Below, in pieces: positions 46,326 to 55,182 of a stretch of 64,000 nt of DNA. The notes below the pieces were generated by a model. That model ran no database searches and was not told where the DNA came from. It was given only the letters and a program-made list of their open reading frames with translations. Each line of letters starts with the position of its first letter. Positions within the stretch are counted from its first letter, which is position 1. A program made the translations under genes and the position numbers. The DNA comes from an uncultured Paracoccaceae bacterium (lineage in GTDB: Bacteria > Pseudomonadota > Alphaproteobacteria > Rhodobacterales > Rhodobacteraceae). The stretch lies in NCBI GenBank assembly GCA_947499715.1, contig CANMPL010000001.1, forward strand, positions 62,001-126,000. The letters run 5' to 3'.

Positions 46326-46476
46326 AGATACTTAAGAAAGATGAAGCGGCAAACTTAGTGTCATCCAATATTTCTCATAATTCGCTAAGACGCTTCGCGT
46401 GTCCGGTTTGCCTGAACGCTCAAGTGCCGTCGCTGTGAGACGCGAAGGCGCGCAGACCTTGCTGCGCGCCCTTTTT
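46326..46476 (+). ncRNA. Candidate small RNA
   Basis: TTGTCA (46292-46297), a 16-bp spacer and TACATT (46314-46319) could start a transcript near 46326. It would end at the terminator 46447-46476, giving about 150 nt. Inside, CTTCGCGT (from about 46394) can pair with ACGCGAAG directly before the terminator stem. No open frame is present. Prediction only. Confidence 0.35.
46447..46476 (+). terminator. Plus-strand Rho-independent terminator without an obvious gene
   Basis: A perfect 9-bp stem GGCGCGCAG/CTGCGCGCC (46447-46455 with 46462-46470) has a 6-nt loop and is followed by TTTTT (46472-46476). The nearest plus-strand gene ends 840 bp upstream. On the minus strand it lies just after the VOC gene but lacks a U tract there. 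Confidence 0.75.
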
Positions 46477-46495
46477 GTGTTCGGCCAGGAAGGCG

Positions 46496-47311
46496 TTAGT
46501 CCACCGTATTGACCAAGTCAGCCGGAACATTTACTGGACTAACGCGATATTGGATGCCCGCCGGATCCGATAAGAGACCCGCAGTCAAAATATCAGGCGC
46601 GGCAAGCAGTTCCACTTCGGCAAGGCCCGTGGTTTCAGGGCTTCTGGGTCCACCATTGCGGGATTTCCAGATATTTCCGGCCAGGTGGTGATGATATCCA
46701 CCCGTGCTGTAAAACCCAGCCGAAGGCATGCCCTTCATCTTTTCCATACCCAATGCATCAGCCATGAACTGATCCGTGCTCGCCACATCGTTGACCTGCA
46801 AATGGACGTGTCCGATGACCGTGCCAGTCGGCGCGGCGGCCCATGTTCCGTCAGATGCATTCACCAGGTCGCGCATATCTACCGCATTCGTTCCGAGATC
46901 CAGAACACCATTGGTATGGGTCCACTCTGACCTGGGCCGGTCGCAATAGACTTCAATACCGTTGCCCTCTGGATCATGCAGATACAGCGCTTCGCTGACG
47001 CCGTGATCGCCAGCGCCATCCAAGCGCACACCAATCCCGGACGTGTGATGCAACCAATCGCTCAGGTCCGTCCGTTTTGGCAGCAGAAAAGCTGTGTGAA
47101 ACAGCCCCGCTTCCTGCGGGCGGCGGCGTGCATGGGCGTCTTTGTGCAACGTGATCAATGTGCGGTCACCAACGCCAAGGGTCGCTGTTTCAGCGTCCTG
47201 TGTGAACACGTTCAAGCCGATCACGCGCGCGTAATACGCCACCATGGCGCCAAGGTCGTTGACGACCAACGTTACGCCACCGATGGAAATAGGTGCATCA
47301 GAAGTAGCCAT
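46496..47311 (-). CDS. VOC-family (catechol 2,3-dioxygenase-like) protein
   Basis: This is a 271-residue, two-domain vicinal-oxygen-chelate protein. The first module starts IGGVTLVVNDLGAMVAYYARVIGL and has FHTAFLLP and DPEGNGIEVYCDR. The second has GHVHLQVNDVASTDQFMADALGM and the metal-type YHHHLAGNIW. The layout is that of CatE-like ring-cleaving dioxygenases. The substrate is unknown. ATG 47311 has GGAG upstream; longer frames run into the promoter region. It diverges from a LysR regulator. Confidence 0.85.
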   Translation of the reverse strand: MATSDAPISIGGVTLVVNDLGAMVAYYARVIGLNVFTQDAETATLGVGDRTLITLHKDAHARRRPQEAGLFHTAFLLPKRTDLSDWLHHTSGIGVRLDGAGDHGVSEALYLHDPEGNGIEVYCDRPRSEWTHTNGVLDLGTNAVDMRDLVNASDGTWAAAPTGTVIGHVHLQVNDVASTDQFMADALGMEKMKGMPSAGFYSTGGYHHHLAGNIWKSRNGGPRSPETTGLAEVELLAAPDILTAGLLSDPAGIQYRVSPVNVPADLVNTVD

Positions 47312-47370
47312 CTCATTCTCCAATTCTTGATTACTGATTGGGTAGATAAGAAGCCCGATTAGGTATAATA

Positions 47371-47400
47371 TTGGCGAACTTATGGAATGATATTCGCCAA
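47371..47400. promoter_or_regulatory. Inverted repeat between VOC and LysR genes
   Basis: Perfect 8-bp arms TTGGCGAA (47371-47378) and TTCGCCAA (47393-47400) are separated by 14 bp, inside the 103-bp divergent region. Centre-to-centre spacing is two helical turns. It is a probable binding site for the divergent LysR regulator (inference). Confidence 0.5.
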
Positions 47401-47414
47401 TTTGTGGATAATAG

Positions 47415-48314
47415 ATGGATCGACTCGACGGTATGCGCACGTTCAGCGCTGTGGTGGAAACGGGATCTTTCACCGCAGCAGGCAAGCGGCTTGGCATGTC
47501 CAACAAGTTGGTCAGCAAATACATTGGCCAGTTAGAGGCCGAACTTAAGGTCAATCTGCTGCATCGCACGACGCGCAGCTTGTCGCTCACTAATGCCGGG
47601 CGCACCTATTTGGACGGCTGCAGGAAAGTGCTCGCGGCAAACGATGCGCTTGAGGTCATGATGGACACAAGCGGCGGCTTTTCAGGGACCCTGAAAATTG
47701 CGGCCCCGTTGACCTTTGGCGAAACCTGCGTCGCAAATTCGGCGATCAAGTTCATGGACCTGCATCCCGATGTCACAATCGAGCTCGAGATCGCGGATCA
47801 CTATGTCGACCTTGCCGAAGGTGGCTTTGACCTTGCCATCCGCGCAGGCAAATTACCTGTCTCAAGCCTGATCGCGCGAAAGCTTGAGACGATGGATTTT
47901 CATGTCGTCGCGGCTCCGTCTTATATCGAAAAGTACGGGAGACCGGATCATCCTGACAATCTGTCAGAACACATCTGCATCCGCGACAGCAGCCACCCAG
48001 ACCCAAATCGCTGGCCCTTTATGATCGAGGGCAAAGCCGTCCAGATCCCGGTGACCGGCAATTACATCGCCAATAGCCCACCGGCCTGTTTGGCGCCGAC
48101 CTATGCGGGCAAGGGCGTCTATCACTGCGCAGAGATGTTTTTGGGTGATGACCTGGAAACCGGGCGGCTGGTGCGGCTGCTGGACAGCTTTCAAACAGCC
48201 TCAATCGACATTCATGCAGTGCAATTACCCACCGCGTTCCGCAATCCAAAGGTCACGGCATTTGTCGATATCCTGCACCGGGAAATCAAAGATACATGGC
48301 GTGCGCGTGCTTAG
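47415..48314 (+). CDS. LysR-family regulator
   Basis: This is a 299-residue regulator. The N-terminal winged helix reads FSAVVETGSFTAAGKRLGMSNKLVSKYIGQLEAEL (about residues 9-43), then LLHRTTRSLSLTNAGRTYL. The effector-binding domain (about 90-295) carries DLAIRAGKLPVSSLIARKL, typical of the group that often controls adjacent redox or efflux genes. It diverges from the VOC gene, the likely target. Its stop shares TTAG with the stop of the convergent LacI gene. Confidence 0.9.
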   Translation: MDRLDGMRTFSAVVETGSFTAAGKRLGMSNKLVSKYIGQLEAELKVNLLHRTTRSLSLTNAGRTYLDGCRKVLAANDALEVMMDTSGGFSGTLKIAAPLTFGETCVANSAIKFMDLHPDVTIELEIADHYVDLAEGGFDLAIRAGKLPVSSLIARKLETMDFHVVAAPSYIEKYGRPDHPDNLSEHICIRDSSHPDPNRWPFMIEGKAVQIPVTGNYIANSPPACLAPTYAGKGVYHCAEMFLGDDLETGRLVRLLDSFQTASIDIHAVQLPTAFRNPKVTAFVDILHREIKDTWRARA

Positions 48315-49348
48315 CCGGTATGCAGATTGCGGACCGTGCTACCGGGGATCAAGCTGAACCCGATATCCCTGCAATTTGCGACCGGCTCATCAGAAATCCG
48401 CGCTATCATCATCTCGGCTGCTGCCTGTCCAATCCGCAAATGCGGCACCCGCATGGACGTCAGTCGTTTCGGCAGGACAGAGGCAATCGGCAGATCGCCC
48501 CAACCAGCGATGCCAATATCATCTGGGATTTTCAGCCCGCGACCGGTGCAATACTGCAGCCCACCAAAGGCCATGGAATCGTTCTGATAGAAGATACAGT
48601 CGATATCCGTATTTGAGGCGAGCAGTTGTTCAGTTCCGTAGAACCCCGGATAGAAGGTCGCTGTGTCGTGCAGGCATAGTTGCTTGGTCACTTCGCCACC
48701 GCCGCCCTCAACAGCCTTGCAAAAACCCGCCAGCCGCGTCGTCGCCGCATTGGCCGTGTCATGTGATGTCCCGACATACCCGATGGACCGATAACCCAGC
48801 CCCACAAGATAGCGCCCCATATCAAAGCCGCTGTCAAAGTGGTTCAGACCAACGCTCATATCCAACGGGCTGCTGTTAAAGTCCCAAATCTCAACAATCG
48901 GAATTCCCGCGTTGCGCAGCATATCAATGGCCCCAGCGGAATGGGTTCGCCCTGTCAGGATTAGTCCTGCTGGCTGCCAAGAAAGCACAGTGCGGATCCA
49001 GTTTTCTTCTTCCTGCAAGGTGTGTTGCGTCAACCCAAGCACGGATTGATGGCCAAAGGACCCCAGCTTTCGATCGATCCCCTCGAGCACTTGCGCAAAA
49101 ACCTCGTTACCAAGGTCCGGGATCGACACCCCCACAAATGTGGACGACTGGTCGCCTGCAAAAACCGTTGCCAACCGATTCGGCAGATAGCCAAGTTGGT
49201 CGACCTTCAACATCACCTTCTCTTTGGTTTCTGCGGAATAGCCCCCCTCGCCGCGTAGCACCCGACTGGCCGTCATCTTTGACACCCCTGCCGCCTCCGC
49301 CACCATCGACAGGCTTATCTTTTTGTTTTTACTGCTCTTTTCGCGCAT
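48311..49348 (-). CDS. LacI-family repressor of the two-importer operon
   Basis: This is a 345-residue protein. A basic leader is followed by the LacI helix-turn-helix ISLSMVAEAAGVSKMTASRVLRG (about residues 11-33), a hinge near PNRLATVFAG, and a sugar-binding-protein-like effector domain (about 70-340) with YLVGLGYRSIGYVG and DSMAFGGLQYC. It faces the ABC operon across 120 bp that carry two GTTAC-GGTAAC operators flanking a TTGACA promoter, which makes this regulator-operon pairing strong. Confidence 0.92.
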   Translation of the reverse strand: MREKSSKNKKISLSMVAEAAGVSKMTASRVLRGEGGYSAETKEKVMLKVDQLGYLPNRLATVFAGDQSSTFVGVSIPDLGNEVFAQVLEGIDRKLGSFGHQSVLGLTQHTLQEEENWIRTVLSWQPAGLILTGRTHSAGAIDMLRNAGIPIVEIWDFNSSPLDMSVGLNHFDSGFDMGRYLVGLGYRSIGYVGTSHDTANAATTRLAGFCKAVEGGGGEVTKQLCLHDTATFYPGFYGTEQLLASNTDIDCIFYQNDSMAFGGLQYCTGRGLKIPDDIGIAGWGDLPIASVLPKRLTSMRVPHLRIGQAAAEMMIARISDEPVANCRDIGFSLIPGSTVRNLHTG

Positions 49349-49362
49349 TTTCAGTTTTTTAC

Positions 49363-49430
49363 GTTACCGGTAACTTGTTTCTTGACAGATCGCGTTCTCG
49401 TTCCAACAATAGCGTAACGTTACGGGTAAC
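49363..49430. promoter_or_regulatory. LacI operators flanking the ABC operon promoter
   Basis: Operator 1, GTTACCGGTAAC (49363-49374), is a perfect 12-bp palindrome with central CG. Operator 2, GTTACGGGTAAC (49419-49430), differs by one base. Between them, TTGACA (49383-49388), a 16-bp spacer and AACAAT (49405-49410) form the plus-strand promoter. Operator centres are 56 bp apart, about five helical turns, suiting DNA looping by a LacI tetramer or double occupancy by dimers. Confidence 0.75.
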
Positions 49431-49468
49431 TCAACATTTGGGTCCGCAGCGTAACCGGGGGGATTGGA

Positions 49469-50995
49469 ATGGAAGACCTGCAAAAGGGTTTGTTCTTCGA
49501 CGGCATCGACAAGCACTTTGGCGGCACCTACGCGCTTAAGGATGTGTCCTTGTCGGTTGGTCGGGGCGAGATTGTCGCCCTGCTTGGCGAGAACGGCGCA
49601 GGCAAGTCCACCTTGATCAAAGTCCTAGGCGGCATTCACCAGCCTGACGCTGGCCGCGTCTTGATCGATGGCCAACCCTATCAACACCGGCCCGCCGGGT
49701 TTGGCGAGCGGCAAAAGGTCGCCTTTATCCACCAGGACCTTGGACTGATCGAATGGATGACCGTGGCCGAAAACATCGCTCTCGCGCTTGGGTTTTCGCG
49801 CAAGAACGGCCTGATCCGGTGGAACGACGTGGAAACCTTCGCCGCAGAAGCGCTCAGGAAAGTTGACTGCGATTTTGACCCCACCACGCGGGTCGAGGAT
49901 CTTTCCCGCACGGAGAAGTCGCTTGTCGCAATTGCCCGCGCCCTTGCCGTCGATAGTGAATTTCTTGTGCTTGACGAACCCACCGCATCATTGCCTGCCG
50001 ACGAGGTCGAACGCCTGTTTGCGGCTCTGCGCCCCCTGCGCGACCGGGGCGTTGGCATGATCTATGTGAGCCACCGACTAGACGAAATCTTTCAGATCTC
50101 TGACCGCGTTGCGGTCCTACGCGACGGCGAGATGGTCGGTGTGCGCAGCATTGATCATACCAATGCAGAAGAGCTTGTTCAAAAGATCGTCGGTCGCAAA
50201 ACCCGCGAAACCGTCAAAGCCGCAGGCGCACCCGGCGACAGCATCCTGACGCTCAAGGATTTTCGCGTGGCAGGTGTCGGACCGCTGGAATTCACCCTGC
50301 GCCAAAACGAAATCGTGGGCCTTGTCGGCCTGCGTGGTGCCGGACACGAGGCGATCTCTCGTGCGCTCTTTGGGATCGAAGACCATCAGGGCGGTGTCAC
50401 GCTTCACGGTAAAGCGCCCGACCTTTCCTCGCCGCAAACTGCGCTGAAGTCCGGCATCGGGCTGGTTGCCAAAGACCGCACGGAAGAATCCGTCGCGATG
50501 AGCCTGACGATCCGCGAGAATACATTCCTGAACCCCGACGGCATTGGGCGTAAGCTGCTGGAACTGCTTTCACCGCGACGCGAGGCTGAACAAGCCGCGA
50601 TTATCGGGGCCGAACTCGGCCTGTCGCCCAATGACCCGTCCCTCGCGATCGAGGCTTTGTCAGGCGGTAACCAACAAAAGGTCGTCATTGGTCGCTGGCT
50701 TGCCACCAATCGCAAGCTATTGATCTGCGAAGATCCCACCGCGGGCGTCGACGTCGGTGCCAAGGCAGAGATCTATGCCCTGCTCAACCGTGCGCTTGCC
50801 GATGGTGTCGGGATTGTCGTCGTTTCAACCGACTTTGAAGAAATCGCCACCATTTGCCACCGCGCCATTGTCTTTAGCCAAGGTGCCATCGTGGACGAAC
50901 TCAGTGGCACACGTCTGACCACAGAAAACCTGATCCAATCGGCCTCGGCCGGGAACATCGCGCAGAATAAGGAAGCCCCAAATGCAATCGCTTGA
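49469..50995 (+). CDS. Sugar ABC importer ATPase, double-domain (RbsA/CUT2 type)
   Basis: This is a 508-residue protein with two fused nucleotide-binding domains. The first has Walker A GENGAGKST (40-48), a degenerate signature LSRTEKSLVAIARALA and Walker B LVLDEPT. The second has a degenerate P-loop GLRGAGHEAISRALFG, an intact LSGGNQQKVVIGRWLA and LLICEDPTAGVD. This asymmetry is normal for RbsA-type ATPases. It is the first gene of a six-gene operon under the LacI operators. It overlaps the permease gene by 14 bp. Confidence 0.93.
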   Translation: MEDLQKGLFFDGIDKHFGGTYALKDVSLSVGRGEIVALLGENGAGKSTLIKVLGGIHQPDAGRVLIDGQPYQHRPAGFGERQKVAFIHQDLGLIEWMTVAENIALALGFSRKNGLIRWNDVETFAAEALRKVDCDFDPTTRVEDLSRTEKSLVAIARALAVDSEFLVLDEPTASLPADEVERLFAALRPLRDRGVGMIYVSHRLDEIFQISDRVAVLRDGEMVGVRSIDHTNAEELVQKIVGRKTRETVKAAGAPGDSILTLKDFRVAGVGPLEFTLRQNEIVGLVGLRGAGHEAISRALFGIEDHQGGVTLHGKAPDLSSPQTALKSGIGLVAKDRTEESVAMSLTIRENTFLNPDGIGRKLLELLSPRREAEQAAIIGAELGLSPNDPSLAIEALSGGNQQKVVIGRWLATNRKLLICEDPTAGVDVGAKAEIYALLNRALADGVGIVVVSTDFEEIATICHRAIVFSQGAIVDELSGTRLTTENLIQSASAGNIAQNKEAPNAIA

Positions 50996-52004
50996 ATCCG
51001 GCGCGTTAGAGCCGACAAAGGCCGAACTCAAGGGCCTTTCATTCGGCAAACGCTTTGCCCGCTTCCTGCCGGTCTATGGTCTCGTGATCTTGACGGTTTT
51101 CCTTATCATCCTGTTCTCGATCCTGCTGCCCAACACATTCCCGACGATGTTGAACCTGCGGGCCATTGTGTCGGACAAAGCGATCATCGCCCTACTCTCA
51201 CTTGGTGCAATGATCCCTATGGCTGCGGGTCGCATCGACCTAACCGTCGGCTACGGCATCGTGCTTTGGCACATCCTCGCGATCAGCCTACAAACGATCT
51301 ATGGCCTGCCTTGGCCGCTGACCGTCGCCATCGTGCTGGCACTTGGTGCCCTGTCCGGCTTTCTGAACGGCCTGCTGGTCGAGGTCGCCAAGATCGACAG
51401 CTTCATCGCCACGCTGGGCACCGGCACTGTGCTCTATGCCCTTGCCCTGTGGCACACAGGTGGCCGCCAGATGGTCGGCATTTTGCCTGACGGGTTCCTT
51501 GCGATCAACGGCACCTTTGTCCTTGGCCTGCCGATCACCGGTTTCTACGTGCTGGCAATCACCGTGGTGATGTGGGTGGTCCTCGAATACACGCCCATCG
51601 GCCGCTACCTTTATGCCATTGGCGCCAATCAGCGCGCGGCACAACTGAATGGTATCCCAACGCGCAAATACGTCATCGGGGCGTTCTTGGCCTCTGGCAC
51701 GATCACTGCACTTGCGGGGGTGATCCTCGCATCCAAACTGCGGATCGGCCAAGCATCCGTCGGGCTGGAATTCCTGCTGCCCGCGCTGGTCGGCGCATTC
51801 CTGGGATCAACAACAATCAAACCGGGCCGCGTCAATGTCTGGGGCACCATCATCGGTGTCGCCATTCTGGCCGTGGGCATTTCCGGCATCCAACAATTCG
51901 GCGGCTCCTTCTGGGTAGAGCCAATGTTTAACGGAGTAACCCTGCTGATCGCCATCGGCATCGCAGGATACGCACAACGCAAAAAAGGTGCAGAAAAGCG
52001 TTGA
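50982..52004 (+). CDS. Sugar ABC importer permease (RbsC/CUT2 type)
   Basis: This is a 340-residue inner-membrane protein with about nine to ten helices. The family core includes AAGRIDLTVGYGI, GFLNGLLVEVAKIDSFIATLGTG and NQRAAQLNGIPTRKYVIGAF. It forms the channel with the RbsA-type ATPase. The start is ATG 50982, inside the end of the ATPase gene. The binding-protein gene follows 28 bp after its stop. Confidence 0.92.
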   Translation: MQSLESGALEPTKAELKGLSFGKRFARFLPVYGLVILTVFLIILFSILLPNTFPTMLNLRAIVSDKAIIALLSLGAMIPMAAGRIDLTVGYGIVLWHILAISLQTIYGLPWPLTVAIVLALGALSGFLNGLLVEVAKIDSFIATLGTGTVLYALALWHTGGRQMVGILPDGFLAINGTFVLGLPITGFYVLAITVVMWVVLEYTPIGRYLYAIGANQRAAQLNGIPTRKYVIGAFLASGTITALAGVILASKLRIGQASVGLEFLLPALVGAFLGSTTIKPGRVNVWGTIIGVAILAVGISGIQQFGGSFWVEPMFNGVTLLIAIGIAGYAQRKKGAEKR

Positions 52005-52032
52005 AAATTCACATGCAAAGGGAGGAATTAAG

Positions 52033-53082
52033 ATGAAGAAACGGACATTTTTGAACACGGTGCTACTGGGCAGCGTTGTCGCAGGGCTGGCCTTGCCAGC
52101 ACTGGCAGAGACACCATTCGACGGCCCCACCACAGGTCCCGCAGCGGCAGAGGGTAAATCAATCGTGGTGCTTGCCGGTGATCTGAAGAACGGCGGCATT
52201 CTGGGTGTGACCAGCGGCGTCGAAGAAGCAGCCGAAACCATCGGTTGGGACCTCCGTGTGCTTGACGGCGCAGGATCCATCCAAGGCCGGACCGCCGCCA
52301 TCGGCCAAGCGCTCGCGCTGCAACCCGACGGCATCATCATCAATGGCTTTGACGCCGTCGAACAACAGGCAGCCCTTGAGGGCGTAGCCGGCGCCAATAT
52401 CCCAATGGTCGCTTGGCACTCTGGCCCCAAGATCGGCTGCGACGCGCCCGGCGGAATTTTCGCGAACGTTTCCACTGATGCGATGACCGTGTCAGAGGTG
52501 GCCGCTGAATGGGCGATTGAAGACGGTGGCACCGACATCGGTGTGGTGATCTTCACCGACAGTACCTACCAGATCGCCATCGACAAGGCTGACCGGATCA
52601 AGGAAACGGTCGAAGCGATGGGCGGCACAGTGCTTGAATATGTCGACACGCCAATCGCCGACACCTCAACCCGGATGGGGCCACTCACCACAAGCTTGCT
52701 GCAAAAATACGGTGCAAGCTGGACCCATGCGCTGGCGATCAACGACCTCTACTTTGACTTCATGGGTCCAGCGCTCGCCTCTGCCGGGATCGGTGGTGAC
52801 GGCGCGCCGCTTGCGGGTTCGGCCGGTGACGGGTCAGAGGCTGCGTTCCAACGTATCCGCAGCGCACAATACCAAGCGATCACTGTAGCCGAGCCGCTGA
52901 ACCTTCAGGGCTGGCAATTGGTCGACGAACTGAACCGCGCCATTCAGGGCGAGGAGTGTTCGGGCTACGTCACATCCCCTGCGCTTGTGACCCAGGACGG
53001 GTTGGCAAAAATGGGCGACAGCAACCAGTTCGACCCAGATACGCCTTACCGCGCGGCCTACTCCGCGATCTGGGGCAAATAG
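52033..53082 (+). CDS. Periplasmic sugar-binding protein (CUT2 type)
   Basis: This is a 349-residue type-1 periplasmic binding protein. The signal peptide is MKKRTFLNTVLLGSVVAGLALPALA. The mature part has two Rossmann lobes (IVVLAGDLKNGGILGVTSGVEEAA, then ALQPDGIIINGFD and VVIFTDSTYQIAIDKADRI). The ligand is unknown. ATG 52033 has GGGAGGAATTAAG directly upstream. This leader is nearly identical to that of the second binding protein at 55183. A strong hairpin after the stop may raise its mRNA level. Confidence 0.88.
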   Translation: MKKRTFLNTVLLGSVVAGLALPALAETPFDGPTTGPAAAEGKSIVVLAGDLKNGGILGVTSGVEEAAETIGWDLRVLDGAGSIQGRTAAIGQALALQPDGIIINGFDAVEQQAALEGVAGANIPMVAWHSGPKIGCDAPGGIFANVSTDAMTVSEVAAEWAIEDGGTDIGVVIFTDSTYQIAIDKADRIKETVEAMGGTVLEYVDTPIADTSTRMGPLTTSLLQKYGASWTHALAINDLYFDFMGPALASAGIGGDGAPLAGSAGDGSEAAFQRIRSAQYQAITVAEPLNLQGWQLVDELNRAIQGEECSGYVTSPALVTQDGLAKMGDSNQFDPDTPYRAAYSAIWGK

Positions 53083-53096
53083 TTTTCTCCCCCGAT

Positions 53097-53126
53097 GGCC
53101 CTTGGCAGTGTGTGTTGCCGGGGGCC
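53097..53126 (+). other. Intergenic hairpin after the first binding-protein gene
   Basis: GGCCCTTGGCA (53097-53107) can pair, with two G-U pairs, with TTGCCGGGGGCC (53115-53126) around a 7-nt loop. No U tract follows, so it is probably an mRNA 3'-end stabiliser or processing site rather than a terminator, letting the binding protein outnumber the membrane parts. Confidence 0.5.
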
Positions 53127-53220
53127 TAGGGGCGGATTTCAGACATCGAATGGATACAGCCACCCACGTTCATTCGGGCGGCTGACCGGCAGCTTTTTGC
53201 CATGACCCCAGGAGGGCACC

Positions 53221-53982
53221 ATGACGGACACCCCGCTTGTGCAGATGCGCGGTATCACCAAACGCTTTGGCGGCGTTACCGCACTTTCCGACGTCAACCT
53301 CGAAGCCTACGCAGGCGAAGTGCTGGCGATTGTCGGCGACAACGGCGCGGGCAAATCCACGCTGATCAAGGTCTTGACCGGCGTCTATCAACCGACCGAG
53401 GGCGAGATCTTTCTTGATGGGAACAAGATCACTTTCAGCAGCCACGCCGATGCAATCGAACAAGGGATTGACGCTGTCTACCAGACGCTTGCCCTGGCCG
53501 ATCACCTTGATCCGGCAGCGAACATGTTTCTGGGCAATGAGCTGACAAAGTCCGTGTTCGGCATTCCGGTTCTCGACAACAAGCGCATGAAATCCGAGAC
53601 AGAGCGCGTCTTGATGGACCGCCTTGGTGTGCAGCTCAAATCCCTTGATGCCCCCACCGAAAGCCTGTCAGGCGGCCAACGCCAAGCGGTCGCCATTGCG
53701 CGCGCGGTCTATCACGAAGGTCTGCGCGTGCTGGTGATGGACGAACCCACTGCCGCTCTTGGCCCGCAGGAAACTGCGCGGACCCTGAAATTGATCAAGG
53801 CGCTCAAGGCGCAAGGCTTGGCCGTGATCCTGATCAGCCACTCGCTTGATGATGTGTTTGAGGTATCGGACCGCGTCCATGTGCAACGCCGTGGCCGCCG
53901 CGTCGGCGTCGTCAATACAGCAGACAGCAGCACGCAAGAGGTTCTTGGCCTCATCATCGGTGCCGAAGAGGTAACAGCATGA
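53221..53982 (+). CDS. Sugar ABC importer ATPase, single-domain (FrcA type)
   Basis: This is a 253-residue ATPase with one nucleotide-binding domain: Walker A GDNGAGKST (39-47), signature LSGGQRQAVAIARAV (149-163) and Walker B VLVMDEPTAAL (170-180). It is like the single-domain FrcA group, which works as a homodimer, unlike the double-domain protein at the head of the same operon. It begins the second importer of the operon and overlaps the permease gene by 4 bp. Confidence 0.92.
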   Translation: MTDTPLVQMRGITKRFGGVTALSDVNLEAYAGEVLAIVGDNGAGKSTLIKVLTGVYQPTEGEIFLDGNKITFSSHADAIEQGIDAVYQTLALADHLDPAANMFLGNELTKSVFGIPVLDNKRMKSETERVLMDRLGVQLKSLDAPTESLSGGQRQAVAIARAVYHEGLRVLVMDEPTAALGPQETARTLKLIKALKAQGLAVILISHSLDDVFEVSDRVHVQRRGRRVGVVNTADSSTQEVLGLIIGAEEVTA

Positions 53983-55097
53983 CCACCCAAACACACCCAC
54001 AACCTCTGACAGAACGGCTGGAGCCTTACATCGCGATCATCGGCCCCATGGTCATGATCCTCGCCATCCTGCTCTTCATGGGCGCGGTCGAACCCGCCCG
54101 TTATTTCCGCACCTCTAACCTGAACCTGATCCTGCTGGACGCAGCGCTTTATATGCCGATGGCCATGGCAATGACATTTGTGATCACCCAGCGTGGCATT
54201 GACCTTTCCATCGGGTCCATCGCGGCACTCTCGGGCATCATCATGGCCTTCATGATCAAGCAATACGGGTTTTCCGTCTATGTCGCCGTGCCCATCGCAA
54301 TCATGCTGGGTGCGGTCATGGGCCTGATCAACGGCCTGATTATCACCCGCTTTAACGTGCCCGACCTGATTGGGACACTGGCGATGGATCTGGTCTATCG
54401 TGGCTTCGCTCTGGTGCTCGCCAAAGGCCTTGTCCTTGCGCGTTTCCCCGATTTCCTGACCGACATCGGACGCGGCCAGATCCCCGGCTTTGTGCCTATC
54501 CCGGTGCTGATCGGCACCGCCACGATGATCGGCGGCTACCTTTTACTGACCCGCAGCTACTTTGGCCGCTACACCATCGCCATCGGCTCAAACCCCGAAG
54601 CGGCAGAGCTGACAGGCATCTCTGTCAACCGGCACAAGGTCTTTGCCTACGTCCTGATGGGGGCCGCCGCCGCGCTGGCGGGCGTCATGCTCACCGGCAA
54701 ACTGAACGCTATTCAGGCGACCTCTGCCCCCTACTTCAACCTACATGTCATCGCAGCCGTAGTCGTAGGCGGCACGTCCCTTTTCGGTGGCCGCGCCTCG
54801 ATGATCGGGTCTTTCGCGGGTGTCCTGTTGCTGTCGATGATGATCAACGCGCTCGTCACCCTGCGGATCGAATTCTTCTGGCAATCCGTCGCCTCGGGCG
54901 CGGTCATCGTCGGGTCCGTGGCGCTATATACATGGATGCAGAAAAAAGACCGCGATGGTGCCGGCGGCATCATGGCCGCACTCCAAAGCCCCGGTGGGCA
55001 AAAAATGCTGCGCTTTAGCGCATTACTCATTGGCACGCTGATCGCGCTCTTTGCGATTGGCGGGTTAACGGCCGGGGACACGCTACCAAGCGGGTAA
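53979..55097 (+). CDS. Sugar ABC importer permease (FrcC type)
   Basis: This is a 372-residue inner-membrane protein with about ten helices. The CUT2 permease core includes ITQRGIDLSIGSIAALSG, GLINGLIITRFNVPDLIGTLAM, NPEAAELTGISVNRHKVFAYV and VVVGGTSLFGGRAS. An extra hydrophobic C-terminal segment (LRFSALLIGTLIALFAIGGL) is present. It works with the FrcA-type ATPase (4-bp overlap) and probably with the LuxP-like binding protein encoded next. Confidence 0.92.
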   Translation: MTTQTHPQPLTERLEPYIAIIGPMVMILAILLFMGAVEPARYFRTSNLNLILLDAALYMPMAMAMTFVITQRGIDLSIGSIAALSGIIMAFMIKQYGFSVYVAVPIAIMLGAVMGLINGLIITRFNVPDLIGTLAMDLVYRGFALVLAKGLVLARFPDFLTDIGRGQIPGFVPIPVLIGTATMIGGYLLLTRSYFGRYTIAIGSNPEAAELTGISVNRHKVFAYVLMGAAAALAGVMLTGKLNAIQATSAPYFNLHVIAAVVVGGTSLFGGRASMIGSFAGVLLLSMMINALVTLRIEFFWQSVASGAVIVGSVALYTWMQKKDRDGAGGIMAALQSPGGQKMLRFSALLIGTLIALFAIGGLTAGDTLPSG

Positions 55098-55116
55098 TCG
55101 GATTCTAAGCGGGGTT

Positions 55117-55147
55117 GGTGTGGCCGGGGTGCAGCCCGGCACACACC
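55117..55147 (+). other. Intergenic hairpin before the LuxP-like gene
   Basis: GGTGTGGCCGGG (55117-55128) pairs with CCCGGCACACACC (55135-55147), with a small bulge and a 6-nt loop. It is very stable, without a U tract, and lies 36 nt before the start codon. It is likely an mRNA stability or processing element that uncouples binding-protein expression from the membrane genes. Confidence 0.5.
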
Positions 55148-55182
55148 GATGGCTCCGCTCTCATGCAAAGGGAGGAACCAAG

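Larger units (their letters stand above)
45976..46495. other. Intergenic stretch with a possible small RNA
   Basis: These 520 bp have no protein gene. The left 300 bp are AT-rich without clear structure. The right part holds a promoter-like sequence, an internal inverted repeat and a strong plus-strand terminator, listed separately as a candidate small RNA. Confidence 0.5.
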
